Assembly: GCF_001949145.1 (NCBI RefSeq) | Contig: NW_019091360.1 | Coordinates: forward strand, 4,085,771 to 4,149,770 | Reading direction: 5' to 3' | Length of the DNA: 64,000 nt | From: Acanthaster planci | Taxonomy: Eukaryota > Echinodermata > Asteroidea > Valvatida > Acanthasteridae | Shown here: one piece after another, positions 1-14,100 of the stretch | Position numbering within the stretch: the first letter of the stretch is position 1 | Layout of the letters: each line of letters starts with the position of its first letter | The notes under the pieces: model-generated | What the model was told of the DNA's origin: nothing | The model's input: only the letters and a program-made list of their open reading frames with translations | The model's database searches: none | Program-made: the position numbers and the translations under genes

Positions 1-1692
1 ACAACTGTGTCATTTGCCTGAATAAACATGCACTGTACAACATCTGCTTAAATAGAAATCAATATTCCATCAACAAAGGCTTAAACTGCATTAAATGCAG
101 AATGAATGGACTGCTTAGAATATTTTGGAGCCTGGGTATATCTCTTTACTAATAGCTGATTCATACAGTAAGTAGTGAACAGGTCCATGCACCGACATGT
201 ATTGTCAGTCCTACATGTAGCCGCAGCTGTACTTTACACATGTACATGTATATGCAAACTTACCTCCTCAGTTTTATCGTTTTCACTTGGAACCAGCACA
301 TATTTATCCTCATCAGTAGTATGCATCCTGACAAGAACAGTTGTCACCTACGTAACCGGTACAACTATAGGTCAAGTCCACTGGCCTCCGAGTAACCACC
401 TGCAGCCACTACTGTAAAGGCGCACTCAACACACACTTGTTGCACATATTCTTACATGAACGGAGTTCATTGTTGTGCTCCATAATGTACCATAAAGTTG
501 ACTGGCCGCCTCAGCCATCTGGTAGAGTTATTATAATTCACTGTGTTACCAGTTGTCTCAGTGCACAGTGTGTGGGTGCATGTGACAGGGGCTTAAGCTC
601 CTGACATCAAGAGCAAATATTGACAGAGATGTAGAGGGCCTGAAGGTCAGCAGACAGGTCTGTCTCATTGGCAAACTGATTAGTATTTTCAAATCAACAG
701 TTCATAGGGAGGACAGAGAGTTCGGATCAAACCAGATCAGGACAATTGATGGTTTACTTGAGTGCAACTTCAATTACAAATGATCTTGATTGAGAAAAGC
801 AGAACTGGAGCCATCTGCCACACATGTACATATACCTTAAAAAGATGAAAGATGGTTGGTTAAGAAAATTGATTAATAATAAAATAATAATACTGCATTT
901 TTAAGGCGCGTTATAAATTAACAATCCCTCAGAGCACTTCACAATTAAAACGAAGAAACTATACAATAATTTCGGTTTAAACCTAATCAAAGTCAACTTT
1001 CTACCTGTAGTACAGGCCTATATAGAACAGACCAGCAGGAGAATCACTCAATTCAACAAACGCTACTTTCAAGATAATATTGAAAAAATACAATTTCAAC
1101 ATTTTATAAGAACAAGCACACATTTATCATTAACTATTAAGCTACTGGTGATGGTGACTGATGAATACGCATTTCATATGCTAGCACATATTGGTACTAA
1201 ACTCTTATTACAAACTACATGTATATATACACTCATAAATACCAAACACGGGCTCTTCAAAGTAACGGTAATTGCCAACCTGCACAGAAAGTGTACTTTC
1301 AACTGACTGCTCTACGGGTGAACAAATTCATATGGGAGAGCGTGCATGGTACTAGGACACAAAGGGAATGGCTCAGTTTTGCAGAGTGAGGAATCGCATA
1401 AGTTAACCATAGTGGGAATCACATAAGTTAACCATAGAACACTCAATGGACATACTAAATATAACCGAGCATTAGAAAAATAAATCAGACAGTATGGATG
1501 CATAAAAACAAGATTTCACTCCTTCTGTCTATACTTTTAGCTTGTCTAAAAGAACCCAACAATTGTTTGGTGTAATATTTTCAACCATGGGGACCTTCAA
1601 CACACTGATTCAGAAATGCCCAAATTGTTGATCTTGATGAGCGCCTCAGCTAATGTTGATATCTCATCTATGGGACACGACCTTTGACATCC
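1..1692. other. Non-coding, nothing recognised
   Basis: AT-rich, no supported exon. A stretch near 885-955 (TACTGCATTTTTAAGGCGCG... AGAGCACTTCACAATT) has the look of an old interspersed-repeat end. Several TACATGTA words occur. Confidence 0.5.
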
Positions 1693-1876
1693 TTCAATAC
1701 GGGCGATTCACAATAATGTGCCTCGAAGAGTTTGCAACACTTTGGCCAATCACAATGCATGAAATCTGCAGTCGACCCAATGCGCGTTTGGGAAGGGTCG
1801 ACAAATTTCGCGCGTTATGATTGGCCAACGCATTGCAAACTCTTGGAGGCGCACTATTGTGAATTGCCTGTATTCA
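1693..1876. mobile_element. Foldback (hairpin) MITE
   Basis: A near-complete inverted repeat with arms about 1693-1778 and 1795-1876 and a 16-base loop. The arms share GATTCACAATA, AAGAGTTTGCAA, TTGGCCAATCA and GTCGACCC in mirror order. Two short frames on opposite strands (about 62-72 residues) are by-products of the palindrome. No clear target duplication was found. Confidence 0.8.
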
Positions 1877-4329
1877 GAGAGATCACTTATTATTTTCCAT
1901 TTCAACAATGTACAAAATGATGACTGGCTACCATCATTTTCTTCAAGTGTGCTTGCAAGAAGGGTCAAAGGAAAAGAGTATTTTTGTACCCTTATGAAAA
2001 TGATGAAACCATTGATCTAATTCATTTCCATTTACCCACAGGGTATCCTTATCAGTTACCTGAGGACCATTTTTTAAATGGGGAGCCTGGATTCAGCAGG
2101 CAAAGATCAGGACATTACGCAAGTTTCAAGCCTTCAACACACTGACATCACTCAATTACATACATGTGTAGTCATCTGGCAATGAATCAAATCCTACTAT
2201 ATAATTGGAAACGTCCCAAGCTATTCGTCACATAAGTCTTCAAGTCGTGAACCAAGACTATTTAAAGTAACATAATCACAGTATTCTAGCAAACTATGCA
2301 ATACTGATGTTGATTAAAGAAAACTGAGATGGTGTCCATCGTAGAAGTACCACTTAGAACTGTGTTTCCATCCAAATCTTGCAGGCAAGTCTTTGACCGT
2401 GCCTAAGCATTGGGTCATTCCTTTGGATTATCCAGTACAAAATATGAGTTGATGTTTAACTGAAGGTCAATTAAAGTGCATGATGATAACAGAAGTCAAT
2501 AACATGAACAGTGAAAGCATAGAAATGCTTCTGGGCCCGAGACAAAGGTCGGGCTAGAGAGAAGCATGGACATAAGAAAGGCCTGGCTCAGCTGATGATG
2601 TCCAATACACCCGGCTGGCTCATCCACACAAGGTGACTACATACAAGGGGTCTGTCCACACTAACACATTTGTACACAATCAGAATCATCTCTAAAAATG
2701 AACTTTAACAAATTTACTAATATTTGTATAATTGTGGAGATATATTTACACAGTTTAACAGGATTTGGTTGTTGTTAAAATAATTAGGATTTTGATGAAA
2801 ATGTCCAGCTTACGGTATTTTAGGGGTTCCGGTGAGACATGTACACAATTTTGTTAATTCATGCTTTTCAGGTTATAAATCGGAAACATCACTATCATGG
2901 AACAAAACACTTCATCTGTTAAAACATGGATACTAATGTACAAGTACAACATTTGAGAAATGAGTCCAAATCTATGTTTTTTAATTTGATCTAGTTATGT
3001 TAAGCAGGAATTTAAGGAGAGCTGATTGAGGCATAATGTCCGTCACGGTGTCTGTCCACAGAGTGGCAAACATTAAACAGTTTTACATGTATTTTGCTAT
3101 TGCTTGAGTAGATAACTTCAACAAAAATATATCAATCTTCCTGAGAAAAGTTTGGATATTAATACTTTACAGGTGTTTTTTTTCTATCAGAAACAAAACT
3201 AAGATTTGATTGTAGGAATTACAAATGTCTATCTACTTTTTTGTAATGTTTGTCATGAGTATTTTTCCCTGTAAATGAAAAAATCTTAAAAGTCTTATCT
3301 TATGAATACATATACATTATTACAAAACCTAACTAAATAAAATAACGAACAATCCATTAGAAAAAGTTGGTTCGTTTTGTTGAAATGAAAGTCAGAAGAC
3401 TGTCTGTCCCTAGATTATGGACAAACATTACATCTTTCCAAGTGAAACAAGTCACTCTTTGAGAAAAATTTACACAGTATTCATTTAAGCTGAAGTTTAA
3501 TAGTCTTTTTAACCAAACTGATTTTGAAAACTGAAAATAAACAAGTTTGGCTTCTGACCAATTCTGTTTTCATTCTCTAATTCAAACAACAACAAAATGT
3601 CTGTCCATGTGACAAATGTGGTGTCCATCCAGTGACAAACGTTACCTTGTATTCATAAAATAAATTTCAGAGTTATCTACACTGGAATTGTTTTTCTGAG
3701 ATTATGAGAGTTTGAAACAGTAAATTAAAAAGAGTATATAATACATTGTGGATACATGTAATTATCAATCACAGTTTGTATTTAATTTTCATAAGAAACA
3801 ACGTGTCTGTCCATGTGACAAATGTTATACCTTCAAGAATAAACTTCTGTAATTTCTTAAATACTGCTCAATTTATCTTTAACTTTCTGTGGGAACAATC
3901 AGAAACAGTAAAGACATACATGTTTATAAGCAAAAAATAATGGCAAAATTTTACAGTTGGAATTTGTATTGAGTATCACACAGATGTATCTTTTAGTGTG
4001 GACAAACCCACATGTGCATGATATACATGTACATCCACATTTTAAACAGGTGTAAGCCTGATGATCAACACTCATCTCAGCCAGAGTAATTACTTGTGAC
4101 AGTGAAAGGAACGAAGGTTATCCCTTTGATGCCACACTTAAACATCCCTTGCCTCTCACTTTGGCAAGTTTCAAGCTCCAGTACAAAAACTTGATTTTTT
4201 AAGGTAGGCCTACAAATGGACTACAAGGACATGTGAGCATGTGCATGTTTGTGTCTATGGGTATATGTACACGTATGTGTATATTTATGTGTAAGTGCAC
4301 AAGTGTGTATATGTTCATGTACGTATATA
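1877..4329. other. Non-coding AT-rich region with loose GTCTGTCC repeats
   Basis: No exon is supported. GTCTGTCC followed by a GACAAACATTA-like word recurs near 3050, 3401, 3599 and 3805, suggesting very old tandem units of roughly 200 bp. Confidence 0.45.
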
Positions 4330-4605
4330 CTTGCACTCCCCCTTTAATGGGGGTGTATCTCCTTGATGGCTGCCGATATTGCTTTTACTGCCAATGTACC
4401 GACCAATTAAGTATTTTAATCTGTTTTAGTGTGTTGTCAATTAAGTGCTATTTCAATGGTTATCCCTGCTGTTTTGTTGTTATTAATTGATTATCTAATA
4501 TTTTTATTCTTTTATCGTTAATTGCTTGTGTTAGCTGGGCGCCTTTGGAAAACAGTGATCCACTGAGGGTTTCCCAGGGTAAACAAGAAATAAATAAACT
4601 GGAAC
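4330..4605 (+). mobile_element. Probable LINE 3' tail fragment
   Basis: About 270 bases ending GGGTAAACAAGAAATAAATAAAC, with a GGCGCCTTTGG segment and AATAAATAAA near 4591. The composition and tail resemble the 3'UTR of CR1/L2-type elements, including the LINE at 21.5 kb. There is no coding part. The call rests on general appearance only. Confidence 0.35.
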
Positions 4606-4739
4606 AATTTGATCACCATGACAATGACAATTTGATCAATTGATGTTAACATTCTGTTAGAACCAAGGTCAGCGTGAGTGAAATCAGTTTAGTCACAGGA
4701 TGCTGAGGGATCAAGAGCCTTAATTATTACATTTAGTTG

Positions 4740-4853
4740 TATTTTAACACTGTATACTCAGTTTTCCCCTGAAAGGTTGTAAAAAACCCACAAGCGTACT
4801 TGGGTGGGACTCGAACCCACGACTTCCTGCTTACAAGTGCAGATGTCTTAACC
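4740..4853 (-). mobile_element. tRNA-derived SINE, 5'-truncated copy
   Basis: On the minus strand this has a perfect pol III B box, GGTTCGAGTCC (4807-4817), preceded by AGACATCTGCAC...AGCAGGAAG and followed by TACGCTTGTGGGTTTTT and ACTGAGTATACAGTG. The same order occurs in the copy at 4899-5095. The A box is missing because homology stops near 4853. It is in inverted orientation to the next copy. Confidence 0.75.
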
Positions 4854-4898
4854 AAAAATTTAAATTAACATCTCCCTGATGCAAATCCATCCTTAGAC

Positions 4899-5095
4899 AT
4901 AGCTGTTCATGGTACCCGCTGCTACATCTGACTTGAACCAGCTAGGTGGCCGAGAGGTTGAGACATCTGCACTAGAAAGCAGGAAGTCATGGGTTCAAGT
5001 CCCACCTGTGTACGCTTGTGGGTTTTTCACAAGCTTTCGGGAGGAAACACTGAGTATACAGTGATACACTACACATCAGGCAGGGCAAAAGTCCC
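4899..5095 (+). mobile_element. tRNA-derived SINE (Leu/Ser-like head), complete copy
   Basis: Pol III A box TGGCCGAGAGG (4947-4957, matching TRGYNNARNGG) and B box GGTTCAAGTCC (4992-5002, one change from consensus) lie 34 bases apart, as in a tRNA gene. The head resembles tRNA-Leu/Ser. The body runs CGCTTGTGGG...ACTGAGTATACAGTG to about 5095. Flanking direct repeats at 4855-4897 and 5096-5137 (about 42 bp) bracket it. A functional tRNA is unlikely: the acceptor stem does not pair and the body is SINE-like. Confidence 0.75.
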
Positions 5096-5137
5096 AAAAT
5101 TTAATTAACATCTCCCTGACACAAATCCATCCTTAGA

Positions 5138-8100
5138 AATAACCGTAGGAACATATTACTTGTATTTTACATGTTTTGAAATGAGAATGAACATAGCTGG
5201 TCTGATCTGGGGAGTGAATCTTGGTGAATCACTTCAATCCCCCAATCTTACATGTATACTAGTAGTGAAAGAGACTTGGACCCTTCATATTATCCAAATT
5301 TTAATTCAACAAAATTTGCATTCCAAAATGCATGCAATCCCCAAGAGGCCCTTACATTCTTATTTCTGTATTCGTACCCGGTACTTGAAAAATACAAGAC
5401 TAGCATGCAGTATGCAGCTAGACAGGTGCAAACACCAAGCCCCAACTCTATCACACCTGCCCATCCCATATTTTTTTCCTACACCATCCAAAGGGAAATG
5501 TTCAGTAATGAAAGCTTTGATCAAACACAGCAATAACCGTAACAACACCTGACCTACTAACACCAATTGGCACATGCTCTTCAGTCACAGTCGATCACAG
5601 CGATCAATGCAGGCAGCCCAAATGATCATGGCCTCATTTGTACAAATGAATGTGACAGATGAAACTATTGATTTAAGGCCTGGGTAGCAGAGAGAAACTG
5701 GCAAATATTGCAGGTGCACTATACCGGGAATTCACTTGACTGTATGATTAGGAACATAATTTTTTTAATTCAAAGAGAAAAAAAATATACATTCAAGGCT
5801 TAAAAACAATTCAAACTTGGATTTTTTTTCACAAGTACGTGTACACGTACATTTATAATTTTTTTCTTTCTTTTACTACCAAACAGTAAAGATATTTAAA
5901 TAATAAAAGAGAGCATTAACTACATCTCACAGCCTTTAGTTCCAAATCTGAAGTGATGGACAGACAGCAATCTCTCCTCAGACAAACAGAAATTGTACAC
6001 ATGGCATCAATCAACATGCTACATGTACCTCTTACAAAATAACACACTAATTAAGATGCTTCAGTCTGACACTCTGTACACTTCTGTGGTTGCCTGGCTC
6101 TTGTACAGGCAGCTGAGGAAGTAAAAATGCTGACAGCAATTTGCTCCAATTGCATTACATGTTCTTCAGCGTTTAAAGGATTACAAATGAAGCAGTGTCT
6201 GTGCACTTAATAGGGTGGTTAGCCCTCTCAATGTCTATGACAAAGGCAGGCGTTGATGGTGGACTTGTAATCAAAGAGATTCCAAAGTAGTCCACCGTTT
6301 AGGCAACCATTTTGTACTCCATGTCAATGTCCATTATAAATGAAAGAAACAGCTGTCCCTTGTGAGAACCATTTTCTGGCAAAAACATAATAAGAATATT
6401 CTGGCAATATGTGCACCGGACTTCTTAACTTAATAAACTACCTGTTCAGTACAGAATTCCCTGACCCCCTACTGAGCAACCATCTCTCTGTTCTTTTACA
6501 TGTTGTATACAGGAAAGTATGGTGAGCTCACACACATGCAACCCCTCAGAATATAAAGTCAATGCATTTGGCATGAACTGCATGTAGAATAATCGTCTTG
6601 CTGAAATGAAATAGATGGAGCAAAATTGTGACCAAGGGGTGAATCTGCAGGAGAGTAAATATGTGACTGTCAATTCATGATCCATAAAACTTCAAGAGCA
6701 AATACTTTTGGAATTAAAAAGTAATCTAAAAATGTACAAGGAAATTCAAATTTCAAGTGCAGAATACAAGTTCTGTTTGAAGAGCTGAACTATCTTTGCA
6801 GTGAGTGGTGCTGGAACAACCCACATATTTCAGGCGGTATTCCATTACATGCAGGGGCAGTTCTGCTGACGGCAAGGTACTATTATGCAAAGACAGTGCT
6901 GTAGTCTGAGAAGACAAGCTTCTGAGCCTTCCCTAACACCTGCAGAATCCTTGCCAGGCAAGATACTACACACTGTCTGGGCATCGCATCCCATGAGGGA
7001 ATGAAGAAGTGGTGCCAGAGATTAGCAAAACAAGGATTGTAATCCAGGGAGTGACAAAGTCAAAAGATATCACAGATGTCTCCTGGGATTTCTAAATAGA
7101 TGATAAATCTCCTCACTGCCACAAGCAAAACTCCAGTCTGCATGTACATGTGTGTAGCACTCGATGTTCAATTTTCTACCTGGCCTATGCTGCGTTCAGG
7201 GAATAGATTTCTTTTTGTTGGGAAATTTGGGACTGAGTTGTAGGACAAAAATACATGTGTGTCCTCATAATGAATTTTTTCCAACATCATCTATCATTCA
7301 ACCCCTGTGTGGTCCTAACAAGTATGGTGCCAAGGACATGATGGGGGGGTCAACAGGGGCCATGACCCTCCCTCCCCCTCGCAAAAAAAGTATAAAATGA
7401 AATAAAAATAAAGCTAATTTTCTCAGACGATGAAAGGGGATTTTTTTTCCAGGTCTTTATCTTTTTTCCCCTTCAATGGCATGTAAAAAGCCCTGAAATG
7501 CAGCCTCACCCCTCAGGAAGGCAATAAAGATTTTGACAAATAATTTCCTCAATTTTGCCCCCCCCAAAAAAAAATATAAATTGGGTTCTGGATCTGCCCT
7601 TTATGGTGCCAGTATGTTTCGTTGTTTTTTTTCCCAACATCAAGTATTGGTTGTTTAAACTTTGGTATCATATCAACTTATCAATGGGGCCAAAATTCTT
7701 GGCTATCATACAATATCATTGTGGGTGAAATTTCACACGATTAACAAAGTTTACATGCAGATATCCATTGGCATATAGCATGAAACAACACTTGTATTAT
7801 ATGATTATTAACACTGCTCACTACGTCAACATTTTTCTGCACAGCTTTGATAATTGCTGGGTACTTCTAAATTGCAGGGAATAACAAAAATCTAAAGAAG
7901 TCAGAAGAAATGTTAAATGAAACTTGCCAAAGAAAATTCGAATCACACTATTCACACAATAGACAGCTGTCTTTGGCAATGCACATTCAAATATTACCAA
8001 AGATTCAGAGATAATCTGGACAATTCTACATCTCTCATTATCCCAATATGGTCTGATGTCTTACCTCGCCAATTCGGAGAGCATGTGAGGATGGGACCCT

Positions 8101-11100
8101 GGTCACTTTCCCGGCCATTCTCTTGACTCAGCAACCAAGCAAACTCATTGGTCCACTTAGGTGAAGCATTCTTCCCATGAGGTGCAGTTGCTGACAGAAA
8201 GGCGATGATGTAAGGCAATACACCCTCCTTTGTGGGGTAGATCCATCAGTGGAGTCACGCCTCCTTTGTTCTATTACCTGTCAACCGAGGAAGCCAAGCA
8301 GGTAAGACTGATGAGTGTGTGTTCTCTACTCCAGCAGAACGTGCCTAGAAATTTATCCTGTCTCAATTTCATGCCTGCTACACAGCAACAGTCAAGATCC
8401 CAATTAAAATGGAAGTTTCACCTCTGCAACAGCTTGCTAAAACTGCATGCAATGAGGTACCAGTAAAGGAAACCAAACCCGCTGAAGTCGAAAATTACAG
8501 TAAAATTAGCAGATAAACCAAAGGGTTCAACTTAAAACCAACTAAAATGAGATTAATAAACTAAAGGTCAGTAGGCTTGAAGGAAATCAAATTTCACTCT
8601 GTAGGCTGCAGCTTCATTGAGTTATCACCATTTGTATACGTGCAATCATTCATGGAGTGTAATAGAGGTATCGTTAGTATTATTGCTAGTTAGTTTAATT
8701 TAAACTGCCAATAGCAGCCCAAGGGCTGAATTGCAGAGTAGTTTTACAACAGAATTTAAAAAGAGCTACATAAAAAAATTACAATTAAAGGTACATTTTA
8801 GATTCAAACTGGATTGGATTTAGAGTCAACCTAAGATCCCCCTATATGTAAGTCCTTGAAGAAAGATGAGCGAGAAGAAACAGGGTAAACCATCACTGGT
8901 GAAAAATGTCCAACATCATGTCAAAATGTCAGACAAAGATCCTCAGTAATGCTTCAACAAACTGGAAGTTTCTTAGTGGATGTTATTTCAAGTCCAACTG
9001 ACATTACAATTTGAACAGTAACCATTGATAGCAAAGGAATAATGAACAAGAGTTGAAGATAATGTTGTCAAGAGTAAGTGATAATTACATCTGCTGCTAA
9101 TGTAAACCCAATATGATTAGTCAAAGAGTGAAAACATTCCTTCAGGTGCATTTATAAAATCTAAGGGAAATAATAAAAGCCCTGCATGGGCAAAAGCAAA
9201 CTGGTCTGACAATAACCAAGGCCTGGGCAATTAGCAGATGGAAGTGAAACTGTCACGTTCCTCTCAACTGTTGCCATGCAGCATAAAATTAATGAACCAC
9301 AGGCCACATGCATGTCAGTTCTTGGACAACAATCAGCCTGCAACACAGCTCCTCTGAGTGGATTCTTCACACAGCATAGAGGCAAGGGAAACCTATACAA
9401 GATAAGATGTGAGGAATGCACTTTTTTGTTCAAATAAAAACTGTGCACTTCTAAATGTACAGGTGCCCGTGAAGTAAGCAGAAGCAGTAAAATAACATTT
9501 TGCAAGTGAATATTTCACAGTGACTGTAATTGGTCTACGTTTATAAAACCCCGATTTTAGAATATTAAAAATGAACGAGCACCTGCAAAAAACAAAAATA
9601 ACAAGTGCCGTTTCAGCCGGTGCCCAAAACAGCTAATTATGATTCAAAACATACAGGTGCGGGGAACACACATGTATGTACATGCACAGCTAATCACAAG
9701 ACTTGAATAATTTATCATAGCTTCCTCTAAGAGCAAGATAAATGTTCATATATCATTCCAGCCTTACTCTGCTGTGGAAGGCTACATTGTAAAACTTTTA
9801 TGTACCCTCATTTTGAGTTTCAAAACACTTGATTTCTTTTTGTTGTTATTTTTTTTGCAAATGCATGGAATGCCAGAATTAAAGCTTACCTTCTGAATCT
9901 CAACAAATTCCATCATGGGTGATGTCTATTACATTTTAATTAATGAAATTAAAACTGTTGGAATTTTGTTTATCATGTTTTACAATAGCGTTTAGTAAGA
10001 ATTAAAAAACTCAAATGGGCAACTAGTCTGTCAAGTCAAAATTCTCATTTGATGTACAAGCATTATCCAGCCTTAAAACCAAATTTCAACCAAATCCCTT
10101 GCTAACTGTGAGCTGTCACAACAGATAGAATGTCATCGGATTAAATACAATTTTTGTGTCTGATGAGAGACTTGCCTCACTCAACACCTACATATCACTG
10201 GTGTGTCTGGAACTTTGTAAGTGAGCCATCAAATGGAAGCATGCTTGCTGTCACATGCTTTGCAGGCAAGCTGTGGCAGGTATGATAACCAATCGACATA
10301 TCCCTACACCTCCTACTGATTCTGAATTGATGGAACTCCAATGAAACCCTTTAGGATGTCTGTCCTTGGCAGATTCTATCAAGCAACCAAAAGATTTCTT
10401 GAAAGTAACACTTCACAAGATTAAACGCACTTAGGGAAATAGTTTCATGGCTTCAATAGCCCCCCAAATCACAAGAAATCAAACAAATAAATGTACATAA
10501 CAACAGAAATCAAAGCCAAAGCTAAAAGAGCATCAGATAAGCACAGGCATGATACAGTGAACACGTGCAAAGTTAAGTTCATTAGCCCTAACACCGGGAT
10601 TTTCACTTTCCTGAAGTCAGGAAATGCACAACTTCCACAAGTCATCCAGCCACACATAATATACTACTGTACATAAAATAGAACCCGACTGGACTAGAAT
10701 ATCTTTTGAAACCTGAGCACAGATTTCAAGAAGAAGGGAGGTTCAGGTTGAGGAATATGACATCTACATGTACATGTAATTAGCTATCCTACAACACAAA
10801 AGGTGAGTTGGAAAACTTTTTTCATGCTTCTTTAAAAGAATATGGCAAAGTATTTCAAAATTATTCTGTTAACCTCCGAAACAGGAAGAAATGTGGGAAA
10901 AAATTAAATCATTAACTTTAAGACATTAAAAGGTTAAGAACTGAAATTCACGCTTTGAAAAGAATGCCCCCCCCATTTCCCCGTCACTTCATGTTCCATC
11001 GTCTATGATTTTCCATCAGTTCAAAAGTAAATTCAGTCAATTACTATATAATCAAATGATATATGACTATTAAAATCTTGCAAATACAAAGTGCATACAA

Positions 11101-14100
11101 CAGCTATTGATAAGGCACAAACTGACGTTGGAAAAATATCCCAGTATGGGCTGTCATGAGGACTGTAGCCTGTTGCATGCCAACCAGAGCCAGTTTAGCA
11201 TAAATTTCCATGTACTTGTTCGCATCTATGAATAATAAAAGCTAGATCTGATGAATTATGCAGAGGAGAAATGACATTCTTCCCTGATACTGTCAATGCA
11301 CATGGTTAAGGTGTGAGTTTGGCTCTCTGGGTAGCTCCAACGTCCCAAATTCTCCGACCTATCAGGGTGTTCATTCAATATTTACAGAGTAGTTCCGGCA
11401 ATTTCACACTTCCTATCCTCTCAATGCACACAAATATATGCAGCTCGGTTACACAGAAAGGTTGATGAATGTGTATTCCTGAAATTGAACGCTCGGAGCA
11501 TTATTATCTGACAGTATTAACATATATGTAAGACCGATGCAAAAGTCAGAAAGACTCTGCTAGAATCACAAATGTCAGGCTCTATAATTTTCATCCAGAT
11601 TCATCAGTTTAGGTCACTGTAGTAAGCATGGAGTTTGTACCAGGTAGCAGGTTTCGTATTTCATATGTGCATTAAGTATACAAAATTGTATCAAGTCACT
11701 GTATATGTGATACTAATGCTGCTGAAGAACACGTGTGGTCAGTAATGGCACACTGAAATATTAAAAGATAAATCTTGTGTGATTTGAAATAAAATAGGCC
11801 CATACACATTCATTCTGATAATTGGGCTTAGCAGTGTTTGACACAGATTCAGAAATAATTGATATAAAACATCTGTACAGGATATAATGCAAAGAGAATG
11901 AAATGTTAGAATGTTAGACTTGAAATCAAGTCCAAAGATATGCAATACAAAACTGCTGCAAACTGCTTGCTGACTAAAATGACCTAAAATATCAATCTCA
12001 AAATATGGAGGGCCTGACGTTCCGATCCTAGCAGATTCTTTCTCAAAGGCAAAATGACAAGTGGACAGGACAAACAAGCAAACAAGGAATCAACCAAGCA
12101 TGGATGAATACAAGAGGACAAAAGGAAAGGTCAAGAAAGCTGCAGGCTGGATAAAGGGGCTAAGGATATGGGGGACTGCATGAAAGGCATGGTTGAACAA
12201 CAAAGGAATGTAAGGTGGGAAGAGATCAAAGAAAAACTACAATGGATGGAACTGGACCCCAAGTGGGAGGGGGTATAATCTGCAGACAAAAGACAGGGAA
12301 AGAGAGGAGTGTTAATTAGAAGTTTCCCTCTTGGATGTTCAGGCCATGGGGTTGTATGGTGCGGAGGTCCTCCATATTTTGAGATTTGAAATCAAGTCGT
12401 TAGCCAGCTGTGTTTGTTGTCCAGAACAACTGATATGAGCCAGCATACTGTGTCGTTTTACACTCAGTACTGAGCCTCTTCACCACTGCCCATGATCCAG
12501 CATGCTGTGCTGATACGGCCCGGATATGACGCATGGTTGTGGGCTGCTCAGTACTGGGTTTCAGTGCCCGCCTAATGACTTGATCAGCCTGACTCTAGCT
12601 GGATATTCATGCATGCAACAGATACATTGCACATTTATACATTTCCACAAAGAGCACCAATAGCAGCTCACACTACATAACAGACTCTTCCATTTTATAT
12701 ATAGGGATGTCTATATTTGATTAGTGCCAGTTTCTTTCGTATCTTGCATTAATATCCCTTTTAATATGATACTTAAAGACAAAGTACATGTACACATACT
12801 GTAACTTTTCAAGAACAAATCTATTAACTATCTTTTTTGGTAAAAGAACTGATGCTTTTATGGTAAATCATCTTTTTATAGAATAATGTTAATACATGTA
12901 CCCTCTTCAGTCTTCAATAATGAGACTGTGGTTGTTGTTAATAAATGTTTGACTGACCAATCAAACTGCCCCTAAAATAAATATTCATATGGGCCTAATT
13001 GGGAATCTTAGCCAATCAGAGTGCTCCATCCAATTTTGGTAGCAAGTCCCACATGTTGTGCACAAAAGGGCTTGCAGATTGCTCAAGTCGGTAACTGCGC
13101 ACTGCCGAACACGCGTATTGGGGAGCGAGGTTGCACTGTTCCTGCATGTTATTAAACTGCGCACCGAACTGCACCATGTGTGCATCGCAAGGAAGGTGAA
13201 CTACACCCAGCCAATTACCAACTTGATTTCAAGCCTAGCTAAATATCTACTGCAGGAGAAGCTTCCTTACCTCCAAAAAACGACAACAGCAGTAGGCGGC
13301 GACAGCAGTTTGTCTACGTATGACTGGAATAATAGTTCTACAAGTCCAGGTTTTCAAACACACTTACATGTACATGTATCTACATGCACCAGTCGTATAT
13401 GTACTAATCACAACTACCATAGCTAAATGTTAACACCACCTGCAAGTTGTCACAAATATGCAGAAATCATATCTGTGCAAGAAAATGTCAAAGCAATTCT
13501 GATCTGAAATGTCATTCTAGAACAATTCAGACCAATTGACTGGAGGTGAGTGGTCCATGAAACGCGTCCTTCTGTTGTTAAGTGCTCTTGTTCTTGTAAG
13601 GTATTGATTTTCATGCATCCTTTACTGTGTGTGAACACATATCCTTTTTCCTCCGGAAGGATTGGAAGAACAACTTCCATCAGGAATAATCGCACACCTA
13701 CCCACAACTCCCTTTGTCCTTCGATCAGCTAATGTTAAAAAAAAATATACCTGTGTATTACCTGCAATTTACACTACCCAACAGATTAATATTATAATTG
13801 GTTCCGCTAATTGTGGAGATGTTTTAATCTATTTGAAGTGCTGGACTTTTTCATAAATCAGTGAAAAAAATTGTGTGAAATGAATGAGACTAAATGAGGC
13901 AGGGGCAAAATTTGGGTGGTATTGAGGGTGGTGTCTAGGGGCATGGAAGGTAGCTGAAACAGGGGTGGGGCAAGGATGGCACCTGAGAGAATGATCAACA
14001 TTCAAAAACAGGGGAGGACAGCCAAATAAGAGGCCCTATCCTTAATTTTTGTTAAACATAATCCACATAATCCTCACATCACCAGCATCTTGAATACATC

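Noticed and set aside
4940-5012. A functional tRNA-Leu/Ser gene
   Set aside because: Good A and B boxes, but the acceptor stem does not pair, the long variable arm is lacking and the sequence continues into a SINE body with an inverted relative next to it.
5160-5552. 130-residue plus-strand frame
   Set aside because: Composition and content look random; overlapping frames of similar length exist on both strands.
13058-13426. 122-residue plus-strand frame in a locally GC-richer patch
   Set aside because: No conserved motif and ends in TACATGTA microsatellite sequence; more likely a repeat fragment.
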